Positions 16,639 through 24,993 of a stretch of DNA of 64,000 nt are shown here, piece by piece. The position numbers and the translations under genes were made by a program. The notes under the pieces were generated by a model, which did not search any database, had not been told where the DNA came from, and saw only the letters and a program-made list of their open reading frames with translations. The DNA is from Bradyrhizobium algeriense. Lineage in GTDB: Bacteria > Pseudomonadota > Alphaproteobacteria > Rhizobiales > Xanthobacteraceae. The stretch is taken from NCBI RefSeq assembly GCF_003062295.1, contig NZ_PYCN01000007.1, forward strand, positions 222,186 to 286,185, in the 5' to 3' direction. Position 1 is the stretch's first letter; every line of letters begins with the position of its first letter.

Positions 16639-16893
16639 ATGCGCATCCTGGCTTTGGCAATTCTCGCAATCGGAACGATTTCGGCCGCAGCTCCGGCGCG
16701 CGCCCAGACATACGGCGGAGGATATCCGGTCTGCCTGCATGTCTACGGCCCGGTCACCTATTATGAGTGCAGCTATACGTCGATTCCTCAATGCAACGCG
16801 TCGGCCTCGGGCCGCGCGGCGCAATGCGTCGTCAATCCATATTTTGCAAATGCGTATCAGGATCGGCCGGTGCGCAGGCGCGGCGCTTACTGA
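16639..16893 (+). CDS. DUF3551 small secreted protein 4
   Basis: An 84-aa protein, MRILALAILAIGTISAAAPA with a signal peptide cut near RAQ, then YPVCLHVYGPVTYYECSY, IPQCNASASGRAAQCVVNPY. It is a paralogue of protein 3 and is preceded by a pseudogene copy of protein 2. TAGGAGA at -11 serves as ribosome-binding site. Periplasmic, function unknown. Confidence 0.85.
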   Translation: MRILALAILAIGTISAAAPARAQTYGGGYPVCLHVYGPVTYYECSYTSIPQCNASASGRAAQCVVNPYFANAYQDRPVRRRGAY

Positions 16894-16908
16894 ACGACGT
16901 CCCTAATT

Positions 16909-16976
16909 GCGCATGATCTCTTCGGAAAACCGGATCCACTTTGCGCTAACGCGCCCTTCGGGTCCGGATCATGCGC
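16909..16976. repeat. REP-like palindrome 1, abutting lolD stop
   Basis: GCGCATGATC at the left and GATCATGCGC at the right flank a 48-bp interior. Read from lolD, the stop codon TAG is directly continued by CGCATGATC, so the outer edge of the element overlaps the stop. Similar elements are at 33027-33230 and 36512-36617. Confidence 0.8.
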
Positions 16977-17674
16977 TACTCCAGTTCGACGACCTGGCCG
17001 TCAACCAGCGACACCCGCCGGTCCATCCGGCCGGCCAGTTCCATGTTGTGGGTGGCGATCAGCATCGCGACCTGCGTCGCCTTCACCAACTGCATCAGCG
17101 CACTGAACACGTGATCGGCGGTGTGCGGATCGAGGTTTCCGGTCGGCTCGTCCGCCAGCAGCGCCCGCGGTGCATTGGCGACCGCGCGCGCGATGGCAAC
17201 CCGCTGCTGTTCGCCGCCGGACAGCTCGGCCGGCCGGTGCGTGATGCGGTCGCCGAGGCCGAGATAGGACAGGATCTCCTCCGAGCGCTTGATCGTCTCG
17301 GCGCGTTTGAGGCCGCGGATCATCTGCGGCAGCATCACGTTTTCGAGCGCGGTGAATTCCGGCAGCAGCCGGTGCTGCTGATAAACAAAGCCGATGTCGG
17401 AGCGCCGGATCTGGGTGCGGTCGATGTCCGATAATTGCGAGGTCGGCGTGCCCGCGACATAGACCTCGCCGTCATCGGGGCTTTCGAGCAGGCCCGCGAT
17501 ATGCAGCAGCGTCGATTTACCCGAACCCGACGGCGCCACCAGCGCCACCGACTGTCCCGCCCACAGCGCGAGCTTGGCGCCGTTGAGAATGGTCAATGTC
17601 GCCTCGCCCTGCCTGTACTCGCGTTTTATCTCGTGGAGATAGATAACCGGTACATCTTCTGCCTCCTCGGCCAT
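16976..17674 (-). CDS. lolD: Lipoprotein-releasing ABC transporter ATPase LolD
   Basis: A 232-aa ATPase with Walker A APSGSGKST at 47-55, Q-loop YQQHRLLPEF, signature LSGGEQQRVAIARA and Walker B LLADEPTGNLD. It energises extraction of outer-membrane lipoproteins from the inner membrane with the permease encoded 7 bp upstream. The IYLHEIKREYRQGEATLTIL start is typical of LolD. Length is normal. The stop codon is part of a REP-like palindrome. Confidence 0.93.
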   Translation of the reverse strand: MAEEAEDVPVIYLHEIKREYRQGEATLTILNGAKLALWAGQSVALVAPSGSGKSTLLHIAGLLESPDDGEVYVAGTPTSQLSDIDRTQIRRSDIGFVYQQHRLLPEFTALENVMLPQMIRGLKRAETIKRSEEILSYLGLGDRITHRPAELSGGEQQRVAIARAVANAPRALLADEPTGNLDPHTADHVFSALMQLVKATQVAMLIATHNMELAGRMDRRVSLVDGQVVELE

Positions 17675-17681
17675 CTCGTCC

Positions 17682-18950
17682 TCACTCGTACCGGAGCGCG
17701 TCGACGGGATCGAGGCGCGCGGCGCGCCAGGACGGATAGAGCGTCGCCAGGAACGACAGCGTCAGCGCCATGATCACGACCGCGGTGGTCTCGCCGAAAT
17801 CGACTTCCGCCGGCAGCCGGGAGAGGAAGTAGAGTTCCGGCGAGAACAATTCTGTGTTGGTCATCCAGGACAGGAATTGCCGGATCGATTCGATGTTCAG
17901 GCAGATCAGCATGCCGACAAAGAAGCCGGTCAGCGTGCCGACCACGCCGATCGCAGCGCCCGTGATCAGGAATATCCGCATGATCGAGCCCTGCGAGGCG
18001 CCCATGGTGCGCAGGATGGCGATGTCCTGCCCCTTGTCCTTGACCAGCATGATCAGGCCGGAAACGATGTTGAGCGCGGCAACCAGCACGATCATGGTCA
18101 GGATCAAAAACATCACATTGCGCTCGACCTGCAGCGCATTGAAGAAGGTCGAGTTGCGCTGCCGCCAGTCGACCAGGAACACCGGCCGCCCCGAGGCCTC
18201 CGTCACGCTCTTGCGGAACGCGTCGATTCGATCGGGGTTGCTGGTGAATACCTCGATCGCGGTCACGTCGTCCTTGCGGTTGAAATAGGCCTGCGACTCC
18301 GGCAGCGGCATGAACACGAAGCTGGCGTCATATTCCGACATACCGATCTCGAACACGGCCGCCACCTTGTAAGGTTTGATGCGCGGCGTGGTTCCCATCG
18401 GGGTCACCGCGCCCTTGGGCGCGACCAGCGTGATGGTGTCGCCGGCATGTAGCGACAATTGATCGGCGAGCCGGCGCCCGATGATAACGCCCTGCCCCTC
18501 GTCAAATCCCTCCATCGTGCCCTGCTTGATGTTCTTGGCGATCGAGGTGAGGTTGTTCAGGTCCGCAGACCGCATGCCTCGCACCAGCACGCCGGCGGCG
18601 TTGAAGGCCGAGGACGCCAGCGCCTGACCGTCCACGACCGGCGCGGCAAGGCGGATGCCCTCGAGCTGGCTGATGCGCTCGGCGACGTCCTTCCAGTCGG
18701 TCAGCGGCGATTCCAGCGGTTGCACCAGCAAATGCCCGTTCAGCCCGAGGATCTTGTCCAGCAGTTCCTTGCGGAAGCCGTTCATCACAGCCATCACGAT
18801 GATCAGCGTGGCGACGCCGAGCATGATGCCTAGGAAGGAAAATCCGGCGATGACCGAAATGAAGCCTTCCTTGCGACGCGCACGCAGATAACGCCCGGAC
18901 AACAGCCATTCGAAGGGCGCAAAAGGCGGGGTGCGGGCTGTCTCGTTCAT
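17682..18950 (-). CDS. Lipoprotein-releasing system permease (LolC/LolE family)
   Basis: About 422 aa from ATG 18948-18950 (MNETARTPPFAPFEWLLSGR); an in-frame ATG 4 codons upstream is possible. The order is one N-terminal span (VIAGFSFLGIMLGVATLIIV), a large periplasmic domain of about 220 residues, and three C-terminal spans with FtsX-type sequences, ending WRAARLDPVDALRYE as in LolC/E. Alphaproteobacteria usually have one such permease acting as a homodimer with LolD. proS lies 81 bp upstream and lolD 7 bp downstream. Confidence 0.9.
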   Translation of the reverse strand: MNETARTPPFAPFEWLLSGRYLRARRKEGFISVIAGFSFLGIMLGVATLIIVMAVMNGFRKELLDKILGLNGHLLVQPLESPLTDWKDVAERISQLEGIRLAAPVVDGQALASSAFNAAGVLVRGMRSADLNNLTSIAKNIKQGTMEGFDEGQGVIIGRRLADQLSLHAGDTITLVAPKGAVTPMGTTPRIKPYKVAAVFEIGMSEYDASFVFMPLPESQAYFNRKDDVTAIEVFTSNPDRIDAFRKSVTEASGRPVFLVDWRQRNSTFFNALQVERNVMFLILTMIVLVAALNIVSGLIMLVKDKGQDIAILRTMGASQGSIMRIFLITGAAIGVVGTLTGFFVGMLICLNIESIRQFLSWMTNTELFSPELYFLSRLPAEVDFGETTAVVIMALTLSFLATLYPSWRAARLDPVDALRYE

Positions 18951-19031
18951 GGTCTCATCCATTACTCGATAATCCCATGATTCGGGCCAAATGTGGCCTT
19001 AATGGCCAACATTACAAGCGCGGTGGATATC

Positions 19032-20351
19032 TTATCCCGCTATCTTTGCCACCACTTCGGCCGGGCTGAGATTCTCGCGCGAACCGTCGCTGCGACGTTT
19101 GATCTCGAGCTTGCCCTCGGCAAGGCCCTTCGGCCCGACCAGAATCTGCCAGGGGATACCGATCAGGTCGGCGGCCGCGAACTTCGCTCCCGCGCGCTGG
19201 TCGGTGTCGTCATAGAGCACATCGACGCCCTTGACCTGAAGTTCCCGATAAAGCTTCTCGCACGCGCCATCGACGGCAGCATCCCCTTGCTTCAGGTTCA
19301 GGATCACAGCCGTGAACGGCGCCACCGCCTCCGGCCATTTGATGCCGGCATCGTCGTGGCAGGCCTCGATGATGGCGCCGACCAGGCGCGAGACACCGAC
19401 ACCGTAGGAGCCGCCATGGATCGGCACGTCGACGCCATCGGCGCCGGCAACCAGCGCCTTCATCGCGTCGGAATATTTGGTGCCGAAATAGAAGATCTGG
19501 CCGACCTCGATGCCACGCGTATTGACGCGCTTGTCGGCCGGCACTTCGCGTTCGTACCGATCGGCATCGTGGACGTCCTCGGTCGCGGCATAAACCGATG
19601 TCCATTGCTTGATGATGTCAGTGAGATCACCGTCATAGTCGACGTCATCGGGCGGGATCGGCAGATTGAGCACGTCGCTGTTGCAGAACACGCCGGACTC
19701 GCCGGTTTCCGCCAGCACGATGAATTCATGGCTGAGGTCGCCGCCGATCGGGCCGGTCTCGGCACGCATCGGGATCGCCTTCAATCCCATCCGCGCGAAG
19801 GTCCGCAGGTAAGCCACGAACATCCGGTTATAGGAACGGCGCGCCGCCGCCTCGTCGATGTCGAAGGAGTAAGCGTCCTTCATCAGGAATTCGCGGCCGC
19901 GCATCACGCCGAAACGCGGGCGCTGCTCGTCACGGAACTTCCACTGGATGTGATAGAGATTGAGCGGCAGGCTCTTGTAGGATTTGACGTAAGCGCGAAA
20001 GATCTCTGTGATCATTTCCTCATTGGTCGGCCCGTACAGCAATTCGCGCTTGTGGCGATCGGTGATGCGCAGCATCTCCGGACCATAGGCATCGTAACGG
20101 CCGCTCTCGCGCCAGAGGTCGGCAAGCTGCAGCGTCGGCATCAACAGTTCCAGCGCACCGGCGCGGTCCTGTTCCTCACGAACGATCTGCTCGATCTTCT
20201 TCAGGACCCGGAATCCCAGCGGCAGCCAGGCGTAGATGCCGGCCGCTTCCTGCCGCATCATGCCCGCGCGCAGCATCAGCCGATGCGAGACGATCTCCGC
20301 CTCTTTCGGATTCTCTTTCAGGATGGGTAGAAAAAACCGCGACAACCGCAT
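19032..20351 (-). CDS. proS: Prolyl-tRNA synthetase, short form without editing domain
   Basis: Start at ATG 20349-20351 (MRLSRFFLPILKENPKEA), 439 aa; a TTG four codons upstream is less likely. Class II motifs are visible: motif 2 QWKFRDEQRPRFGVMRGREF and motif 3 GGSYGVGVSRLVGAI, with TNEEMITEIFRAYVKSYKSL before. The E. coli enzyme has 572 aa because of a ~180-residue cis-editing insertion; here only a short loop (NSDVLNLPIPPDDVDYDG) remains, as known for alphaproteobacteria, which rely on free-standing editors. It charges tRNA-Pro. Adjacent to the lol genes. Confidence 0.95.
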   Translation of the reverse strand: MRLSRFFLPILKENPKEAEIVSHRLMLRAGMMRQEAAGIYAWLPLGFRVLKKIEQIVREEQDRAGALELLMPTLQLADLWRESGRYDAYGPEMLRITDRHKRELLYGPTNEEMITEIFRAYVKSYKSLPLNLYHIQWKFRDEQRPRFGVMRGREFLMKDAYSFDIDEAAARRSYNRMFVAYLRTFARMGLKAIPMRAETGPIGGDLSHEFIVLAETGESGVFCNSDVLNLPIPPDDVDYDGDLTDIIKQWTSVYAATEDVHDADRYEREVPADKRVNTRGIEVGQIFYFGTKYSDAMKALVAGADGVDVPIHGGSYGVGVSRLVGAIIEACHDDAGIKWPEAVAPFTAVILNLKQGDAAVDGACEKLYRELQVKGVDVLYDDTDQRAGAKFAAADLIGIPWQILVGPKGLAEGKLEIKRRSDGSRENLSPAEVVAKIAG

Positions 20352-20525
20352 GGGACAACTCAAGGAATCAGTGGGATACCGGAAGAGGTGCAGTGAAACC
20401 GGATCGGGTGCGAAAATACAAGGCCGGGGCCGGTGAAAAGCAGCCGGAAAGGCGGATTTTCGGGCCGTTTTTAGGCCTCCTGGTCCTCATTCCTTCACAA
20501 CGGCGTCATACCCCGCGAACCGGTG

Positions 20526-22091
20526 TCAACGCACCTGCAATTCATCTTGCAGCGTGATCTTCTGGAAGTCGGTGACCAGCGCATCGATCTGCATCCGCCA
20601 GCGGCCGGGCAGCGGCAGCGCCACGCCGCGCACATGCCAGTAGCCGTCCGGCCCGAGCGTCGCGCGACGCTCCATCGGCTCGATGCCGCGCTCCGGCAAG
20701 CTCAGGATCAGCACAGCCTCCTTGGCCGGCAGCAGGGCGGCATCTCCCGTCATCAACTGCAGCACGAAGTCGTTGGAGCCGACCTTGCCCGGCGAAACCA
20801 GCACCTGAAACATCGCTGCGTCCGTATGGATATGGACCGAGAGCGGCGCCGCCACGGGAACCACCGAGGCGCGCGGCGGCGGCGTGAAGCGCCAGCCGGC
20901 GACCACGGCCAGGATGCCAACGACGAGAAGGCATTCCAGCACGATCGACCCCAGCAGCGGCCGGGTGTTCTCATGGTTCGCAATGACCGCAGGCGTGCAG
21001 AGAAACCGGTTCAGCGCCGCAAGGCCAAGCAACAGGATCACCAGCGACAGCTTGATCGAGAGAAGGACGCCGTATTGGGTTTCGATCAGCGCACGCAGGC
21101 TTCCAAGCTGAATGACGGACAGCACCAATCCGCTCAGCACCAGCAGCGCAACCAGCGGCATCGCCAGGCCTGAAAACTGCTTGAGCACACGCGGCAGGTT
21201 GTCATTGCGCCGATGCGCCATGGCCGCCAGCGGCGCCAACGCGCCGATCCAGTAGGCTACGGCTATGCCATGCAGGAACAGCGACGGCCGCGTCAGCCAT
21301 TGCGGCGAGGCGGTCGCGGCATGACCACTGGTTGCCAGCGAAAGCCCGACGCCCACTATCGCGAGCGTGGTCAACACCCCGGCGATCAGAATGCTGGGGC
21401 TTTTCCACGCATACCAGGCGATGGCCATCACCACGATCGCAATCAACAGTGACGGCCCAAGGGAGGTAGCGAGCGCGCTCGTCCACGGCGCCGACGTCAC
21501 GATGCCTCCAAGGGGAAGGTTGAGGAGATCAAGACCTTGCAGGCCGAGCGAGGTCACGGCACTGACGAGACCGATAGCAAGCGCGCCGCGGCTGACGGTC
21601 GACCCGCTCGGGCCCTGCCCGATCCAGGTTGCGAAGAAGGCGCCGCCGACACCGACAAACAGTCCGAGATAAACGCCGATCCGCGCCAACCAGATCAGTA
21701 CCGCCAGCGGACTTTTCATCGCCGGCGGCGCGGCTCCGGTCACGGCGCCGATTGAAAACACCATCGATCCCGCCACGGGATGACCGTCCTGCGAGACCAC
21801 CCGATAGCTGACAATCTGGGTGCCCTGCGGCAGGTCGTCAGGCAAAACGATCAGCACGGATTGGCCGGCCGCGCGCGTGGCGACGTCGCGCGCCTTGCCG
21901 CCGGCATCGATGACGCCGATCACGGCAGGCGTAACGCCTTCGTTGAAGTGCAACTGCACCATCTTCGGCGGCTGCGTGAGCACGCTGCCGTCGGCCGGCT
22001 CCGAAGAAAGTAGCGTCGCATGGGCCCACGCGGCGCTCGCAATGCACAGAGCCGACAGCAGCGCAGCAAGGCTGGCGAGCACGCGCGCCAT
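20526..22091 (-). CDS. CopC-CopD fusion copper protein
   Basis: A 521-aa protein: signal peptide to residue 23, then a CopC domain starting HATLLSSEPADG (His24) and containing SQDGHPVAGSM (His104), the copper-binding histidines of CopC. From about residue 135 there are eight or so membrane spans of the CopD type (LAVLIWLARIGVYLGLFVGV onward). It resembles Bacillus YcnJ. The last ~110 residues form a soluble domain (SVHIHTDAAMFQVLV...). Likely role: copper import or handling across the inner membrane. Last gene of the copper locus. Confidence 0.9.
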   Translation of the reverse strand: MARVLASLAALLSALCIASAAWAHATLLSSEPADGSVLTQPPKMVQLHFNEGVTPAVIGVIDAGGKARDVATRAAGQSVLIVLPDDLPQGTQIVSYRVVSQDGHPVAGSMVFSIGAVTGAAPPAMKSPLAVLIWLARIGVYLGLFVGVGGAFFATWIGQGPSGSTVSRGALAIGLVSAVTSLGLQGLDLLNLPLGGIVTSAPWTSALATSLGPSLLIAIVVMAIAWYAWKSPSILIAGVLTTLAIVGVGLSLATSGHAATASPQWLTRPSLFLHGIAVAYWIGALAPLAAMAHRRNDNLPRVLKQFSGLAMPLVALLVLSGLVLSVIQLGSLRALIETQYGVLLSIKLSLVILLLGLAALNRFLCTPAVIANHENTRPLLGSIVLECLLVVGILAVVAGWRFTPPPRASVVPVAAPLSVHIHTDAAMFQVLVSPGKVGSNDFVLQLMTGDAALLPAKEAVLILSLPERGIEPMERRATLGPDGYWHVRGVALPLPGRWRMQIDALVTDFQKITLQDELQVR

Positions 22092-22101
22092 CGGGACGGC
22101 T

Positions 22102-22626
22102 TTACGGTTTTGCGATCAGCTTGAGACCCGGCGCTGGCGTCTTGCTGCCAGGCCCATGGCCGCTCAGGCCTTCCGAGGGAATATCGATCCAGCGGCTGAC
22201 CCCCTGCTCGCATTCCTGCACCACGGGAAAATACAGCGTGGTGTCCGGCTTCAGCCCGGGGGTGAGAAAGCTGGAGAAGACGAATTCATCATAGTTGTCG
22301 TCGACGACCTTGCCGCCGCTCCACATCACTTCCTTGACGCCTTCAGAAACCTTGCTGCCGTGATGCTCATACTCGGAGGCGTATTTGCCCTTGACCGTCT
22401 CGACGGTCCACCCGGGCTTGGGCATCGGCTTGATGCCGATCACGCCTTCCGGAATCTGCACCCGCAGTTTGACCGTCGGCGATCCCGCGCAGCCGTGCGG
22501 CACGGCAAACACCGCCTTGTAGTATGAGCCCACCGGCGCCTGCCGCTTCTCGAGAGTGACGTGGGCGCTCGCCGGCGAGACAGCGAGCGCAGCAAGGGTG
22601 ATGACGACAGGAGCAATTTTCGACAT
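22102..22626 (-). CDS. YcnI-like DUF1775 copper-binding protein
   Basis: 174 aa with a signal peptide ending SPASA, so the mature protein starts with His22 (HVTLEKRQAPVGS). An N-terminal histidine is the copper ligand in YcnI. The core YYKAVFAVPHGCAGSPTVKL and IPEGVIGIKPMPKPGW is typical of DUF1775. It is periplasmic, 10 bp upstream of the CopC-CopD gene, as in Bacillus ycnJ-ycnI. Two cysteines (GC and EC) may form a disulfide. Confidence 0.9.
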   Translation of the reverse strand: MSKIAPVVITLAALAVSPASAHVTLEKRQAPVGSYYKAVFAVPHGCAGSPTVKLRVQIPEGVIGIKPMPKPGWTVETVKGKYASEYEHHGSKVSEGVKEVMWSGGKVVDDNYDEFVFSSFLTPGLKPDTTLYFPVVQECEQGVSRWIDIPSEGLSGHGPGSKTPAPGLKLIAKP

Positions 22627-22636
22627 AGGCTGTCCC

Positions 22637-23143
22637 TTACTTCTTCATGCCGGAATGATCGTGCCCCGACTGGCCGCCCGCTGGTGCCTGCGCGCCGACG
22701 CCCTGCACGTCGAGCGACAAGGTGACCTTCCCGGCTTTCTCGAACTCCAGCGTCAGCGGCACCTTCTCTCCCTGCTTGAGCGGCGTCTTCAGATCCATCA
22801 GCATTAAGTGATAACCGCCCGGCGCGAGCTTGACGGTCTTGCCCGACTCGATCGGCAACCCCTTGTCGAGCGCCCGCATCGTCATGACGCCGTTGTTCAT
22901 TGCCATCTCGTGAATCTCGACCTTGCCGGCGAATTCGCCGGAGCCGCTGATCAGGCGATCTGGCACAGAGCCCTTGTTCTCGATCGTAAGATAGCCGCCC
23001 GCAATCTTGGCGCCTCCGGGCGTGGCGCGGCTCCAGGCCTGTGTGATGACCAGATCGCCGGCCTTGACCTCCTGGGCGTGCGCGGGCGCGCCCAGGAGGG
23101 CAAACAGGGCGGCGAAGGCGAAGAATGGCAGAACAGGTTTCAT
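22637..23143 (-). CDS. Periplasmic copper chaperone PCuAC
   Basis: 168 aa with a signal peptide (cut near AHAQ). The PCuAC Cu(I) site H-x-M, ~10, M, ~21, H-x-M is visible as HEM at 78-80, VMTM at 86-89 and HLM at 112-114. A C-terminal His/Met tail (GHDHSGMKK) adds ligands. Such proteins deliver copper to cytochrome oxidase assembly, often with a thioredoxin-like partner such as the one encoded upstream. It lies between that gene and ycnI. Confidence 0.92.
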   Translation of the reverse strand: MKPVLPFFAFAALFALLGAPAHAQEVKAGDLVITQAWSRATPGGAKIAGGYLTIENKGSVPDRLISGSGEFAGKVEIHEMAMNNGVMTMRALDKGLPIESGKTVKLAPGGYHLMLMDLKTPLKQGEKVPLTLEFEKAGKVTLSLDVQGVGAQAPAGGQSGHDHSGMKK

Positions 23144-23252
23144 CGTATGTCTTTCGATTTATGAAGTATGGCCGGCACAGCGGGCGACCAAGCCCGCTGT
23201 TGCCTTAACTTGAGAACGCAACGTTAATATTCACAATAGCGGGAGTGCGCCT

Positions 23253-23753
23253 TTATTTGCTCGCGACTTTTTGCTGAACCAGCCATTTTTCAAGGTCCGA
23301 TATTTCGGCCGAACCTTCGATCGTGGTGACGGTTCCGTCACGCGCGATCAGCAGCGTGCGCGGGATCTCGCCTTGCCAAGACGGATCGATCTCGAACCGG
23401 AGGCGTTCCACAAAGCCGTCGCTGAAAATCCAGTTCTCCGCCGATCCCAACCCGGCTTTCTCCAGCATCGCGCGCGCGGCGCCCGGTAGATTCGGAACGA
23501 GATCGGCGCTGATCATCACCACGTCGATCTCGGAATGGTCCTTCATGAATTGTCCGAGCAGCGGCAACTCGACCTTGCACGGACCGCAGGTGACGCCCCA
23601 GAAATGCACCAGCGTCGGACGCCCCTTGTGCGAACGCAGCATTTCCTGCCAGCTTCCGCGCACGAACGGCTTGAGTTCGGACGGCGTCTCGGTTGCCGGC
23701 GCGGCGGCCAGAGAAGCAACGAGGAATATTGCAGCGAGCAGACAGCGTTTCAT
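23253..23753 (-). CDS. TlpA/ScoI-like thioredoxin, periplasmic
   Basis: 166 aa with a signal peptide (MKRCLLAAIFLVASLAAAPA) and a thioredoxin fold: RPTLVHFWGVTCGPCKVELP carries the CGPC active site at 56-59, with the cis-proline strand GEIPRTLLIARDG. It probably reduces cysteines of copper-binding partners. Its ATG overlaps the stop of the BNR gene (ATGA), so translation is coupled. Confidence 0.9.
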   Translation of the reverse strand: MKRCLLAAIFLVASLAAAPATETPSELKPFVRGSWQEMLRSHKGRPTLVHFWGVTCGPCKVELPLLGQFMKDHSEIDVVMISADLVPNLPGAARAMLEKAGLGSAENWIFSDGFVERLRFEIDPSWQGEIPRTLLIARDGTVTTIEGSAEISDLEKWLVQQKVASK

Positions 23754-24964
23754 GATCCATCTCCGATCGGCAGCAGGCGATATCCATCGGCCTTGGTCAT
23801 CCAGGACAGGTAGGTCTTCTGCCCGTCGCTGACCAGCAGCGGGTGGTCGGAGGTATCAGTCGTCGTGGCGATCGTGACCGGCGTCGACCAGCTCTTGCCC
23901 TCATCATGCGAGGTCATCGCATGGACCGAGGTCTTCTCGCCGTCGAACTCCTTCCAGACCATGGCGGCGCCATGCGGGCCGGTCAGCACGTAAGGCCGCG
24001 TCGGATTGCGGTCGGCGCGGCCGAGTGGAATCGGATCGGAGAACGTGCGGCCCTCGTCCTGTGAGCGCGCATAAAACAGCCCCTTGCGGGCCTTGCCGCT
24101 GGTGTACCAGCTCACGTGATAGGTGCCCGCGGCCGAGATCGAAAGACTGGGGCCATGATGCGGGCATGCGGAAATCTGCCAGTCGTCGTTGCTGACGCGG
24201 CGAACCTCGCCCGGCGTCGCCGGATCGGTGAACGTCATGACGGCGTGATCTCGCACGCCGCCTTCGAAGATGTTCCTGAACACGACGACGGGACGGCCGG
24301 GGCCTGCGAACGCCAGGCCGAGCCGGCAGCATTCGCAGGTGTTGTCGGCGGCCAGCCGCGCTTCGGCATAGGCCGCGCCGCCATCCTTCGATGACGCGAA
24401 GAACAGCCCTGCCCCTTCGTATTTTTTGCCCTCCTGCTGCGCGGGCACCCGGTTGCGCTTGTCGATCCAGGCCGCGAACACCGATCCGTCAGCATCGAGG
24501 CCGAGCGCCGCGAAACGCTGGCTCTCGTTACTCGCCGTGATCGGCTGCAACTCGGCGAAGCTTTGTCCACCGTCGATCGACCTTGTGGCGAGCACCTGGC
24601 CGTTGAACGCCTTGTCCCTGAAGATCGAAAACGCCAGTGCGATGCCGCCGTTCTTCTCGACGACGATCTGGGGACGCGCATCCGGTCCCCAATCGAGCTT
24701 GAGCTTTTCCCTGGTCACCTGAACCGGCGTCGAAAAGCTGCGCCCGTTGTCCTTCGAACTCGCCACCGAGATCCTGCCTCCGGCCATCCAGGCGAGCCAG
24801 AGCGTTCCATCTGACGCGAAGGCCGGCGTCACCTTCGACGCGCAGCGCAACTCAACCTCCTCGCACGCCGCTTCCGAGGCATGCTGGTGATGGCTCATCT
24901 GCGCTTGCGCGGCGGTCTGCCAAAGCGAAATGACGAGGGTCGCGAGCAAGCTCATTCGCAGCAT
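23750..24964 (-). CDS. BNR-repeat (sialidase-fold) exported protein with Cys/His clusters
   Basis: Start at ATG 24962-24964 after GGAGGAG; 404 aa with a signal peptide cut near AAQAQ. At least five Asp-box-like repeats (SKDNGRSFSTP, SIDGGQSFAE, SKDGGAAYAE, SQDEGRTFSDP, SHDEGKSWSTP) predict a beta-propeller. A metal-like N-terminus MSHHQHASEAACEEVELRC and an internal TCECCRLG are unlike catalytic sialidases; the sialidase Arg triad was not established. In this operon a copper-related binding or shuttle role is likelier than sugar cleavage. Function unproven. Confidence 0.8.
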   Translation of the reverse strand: MLRMSLLATLVISLWQTAAQAQMSHHQHASEAACEEVELRCASKVTPAFASDGTLWLAWMAGGRISVASSKDNGRSFSTPVQVTREKLKLDWGPDARPQIVVEKNGGIALAFSIFRDKAFNGQVLATRSIDGGQSFAELQPITASNESQRFAALGLDADGSVFAAWIDKRNRVPAQQEGKKYEGAGLFFASSKDGGAAYAEARLAADNTCECCRLGLAFAGPGRPVVVFRNIFEGGVRDHAVMTFTDPATPGEVRRVSNDDWQISACPHHGPSLSISAAGTYHVSWYTSGKARKGLFYARSQDEGRTFSDPIPLGRADRNPTRPYVLTGPHGAAMVWKEFDGEKTSVHAMTSHDEGKSWSTPVTIATTTDTSDHPLLVSDGQKTYLSWMTKADGYRLLPIGDGS

Positions 24965-24993
24965 GGCCTTACTCCTCCTGCTGGGTTGTCCGA

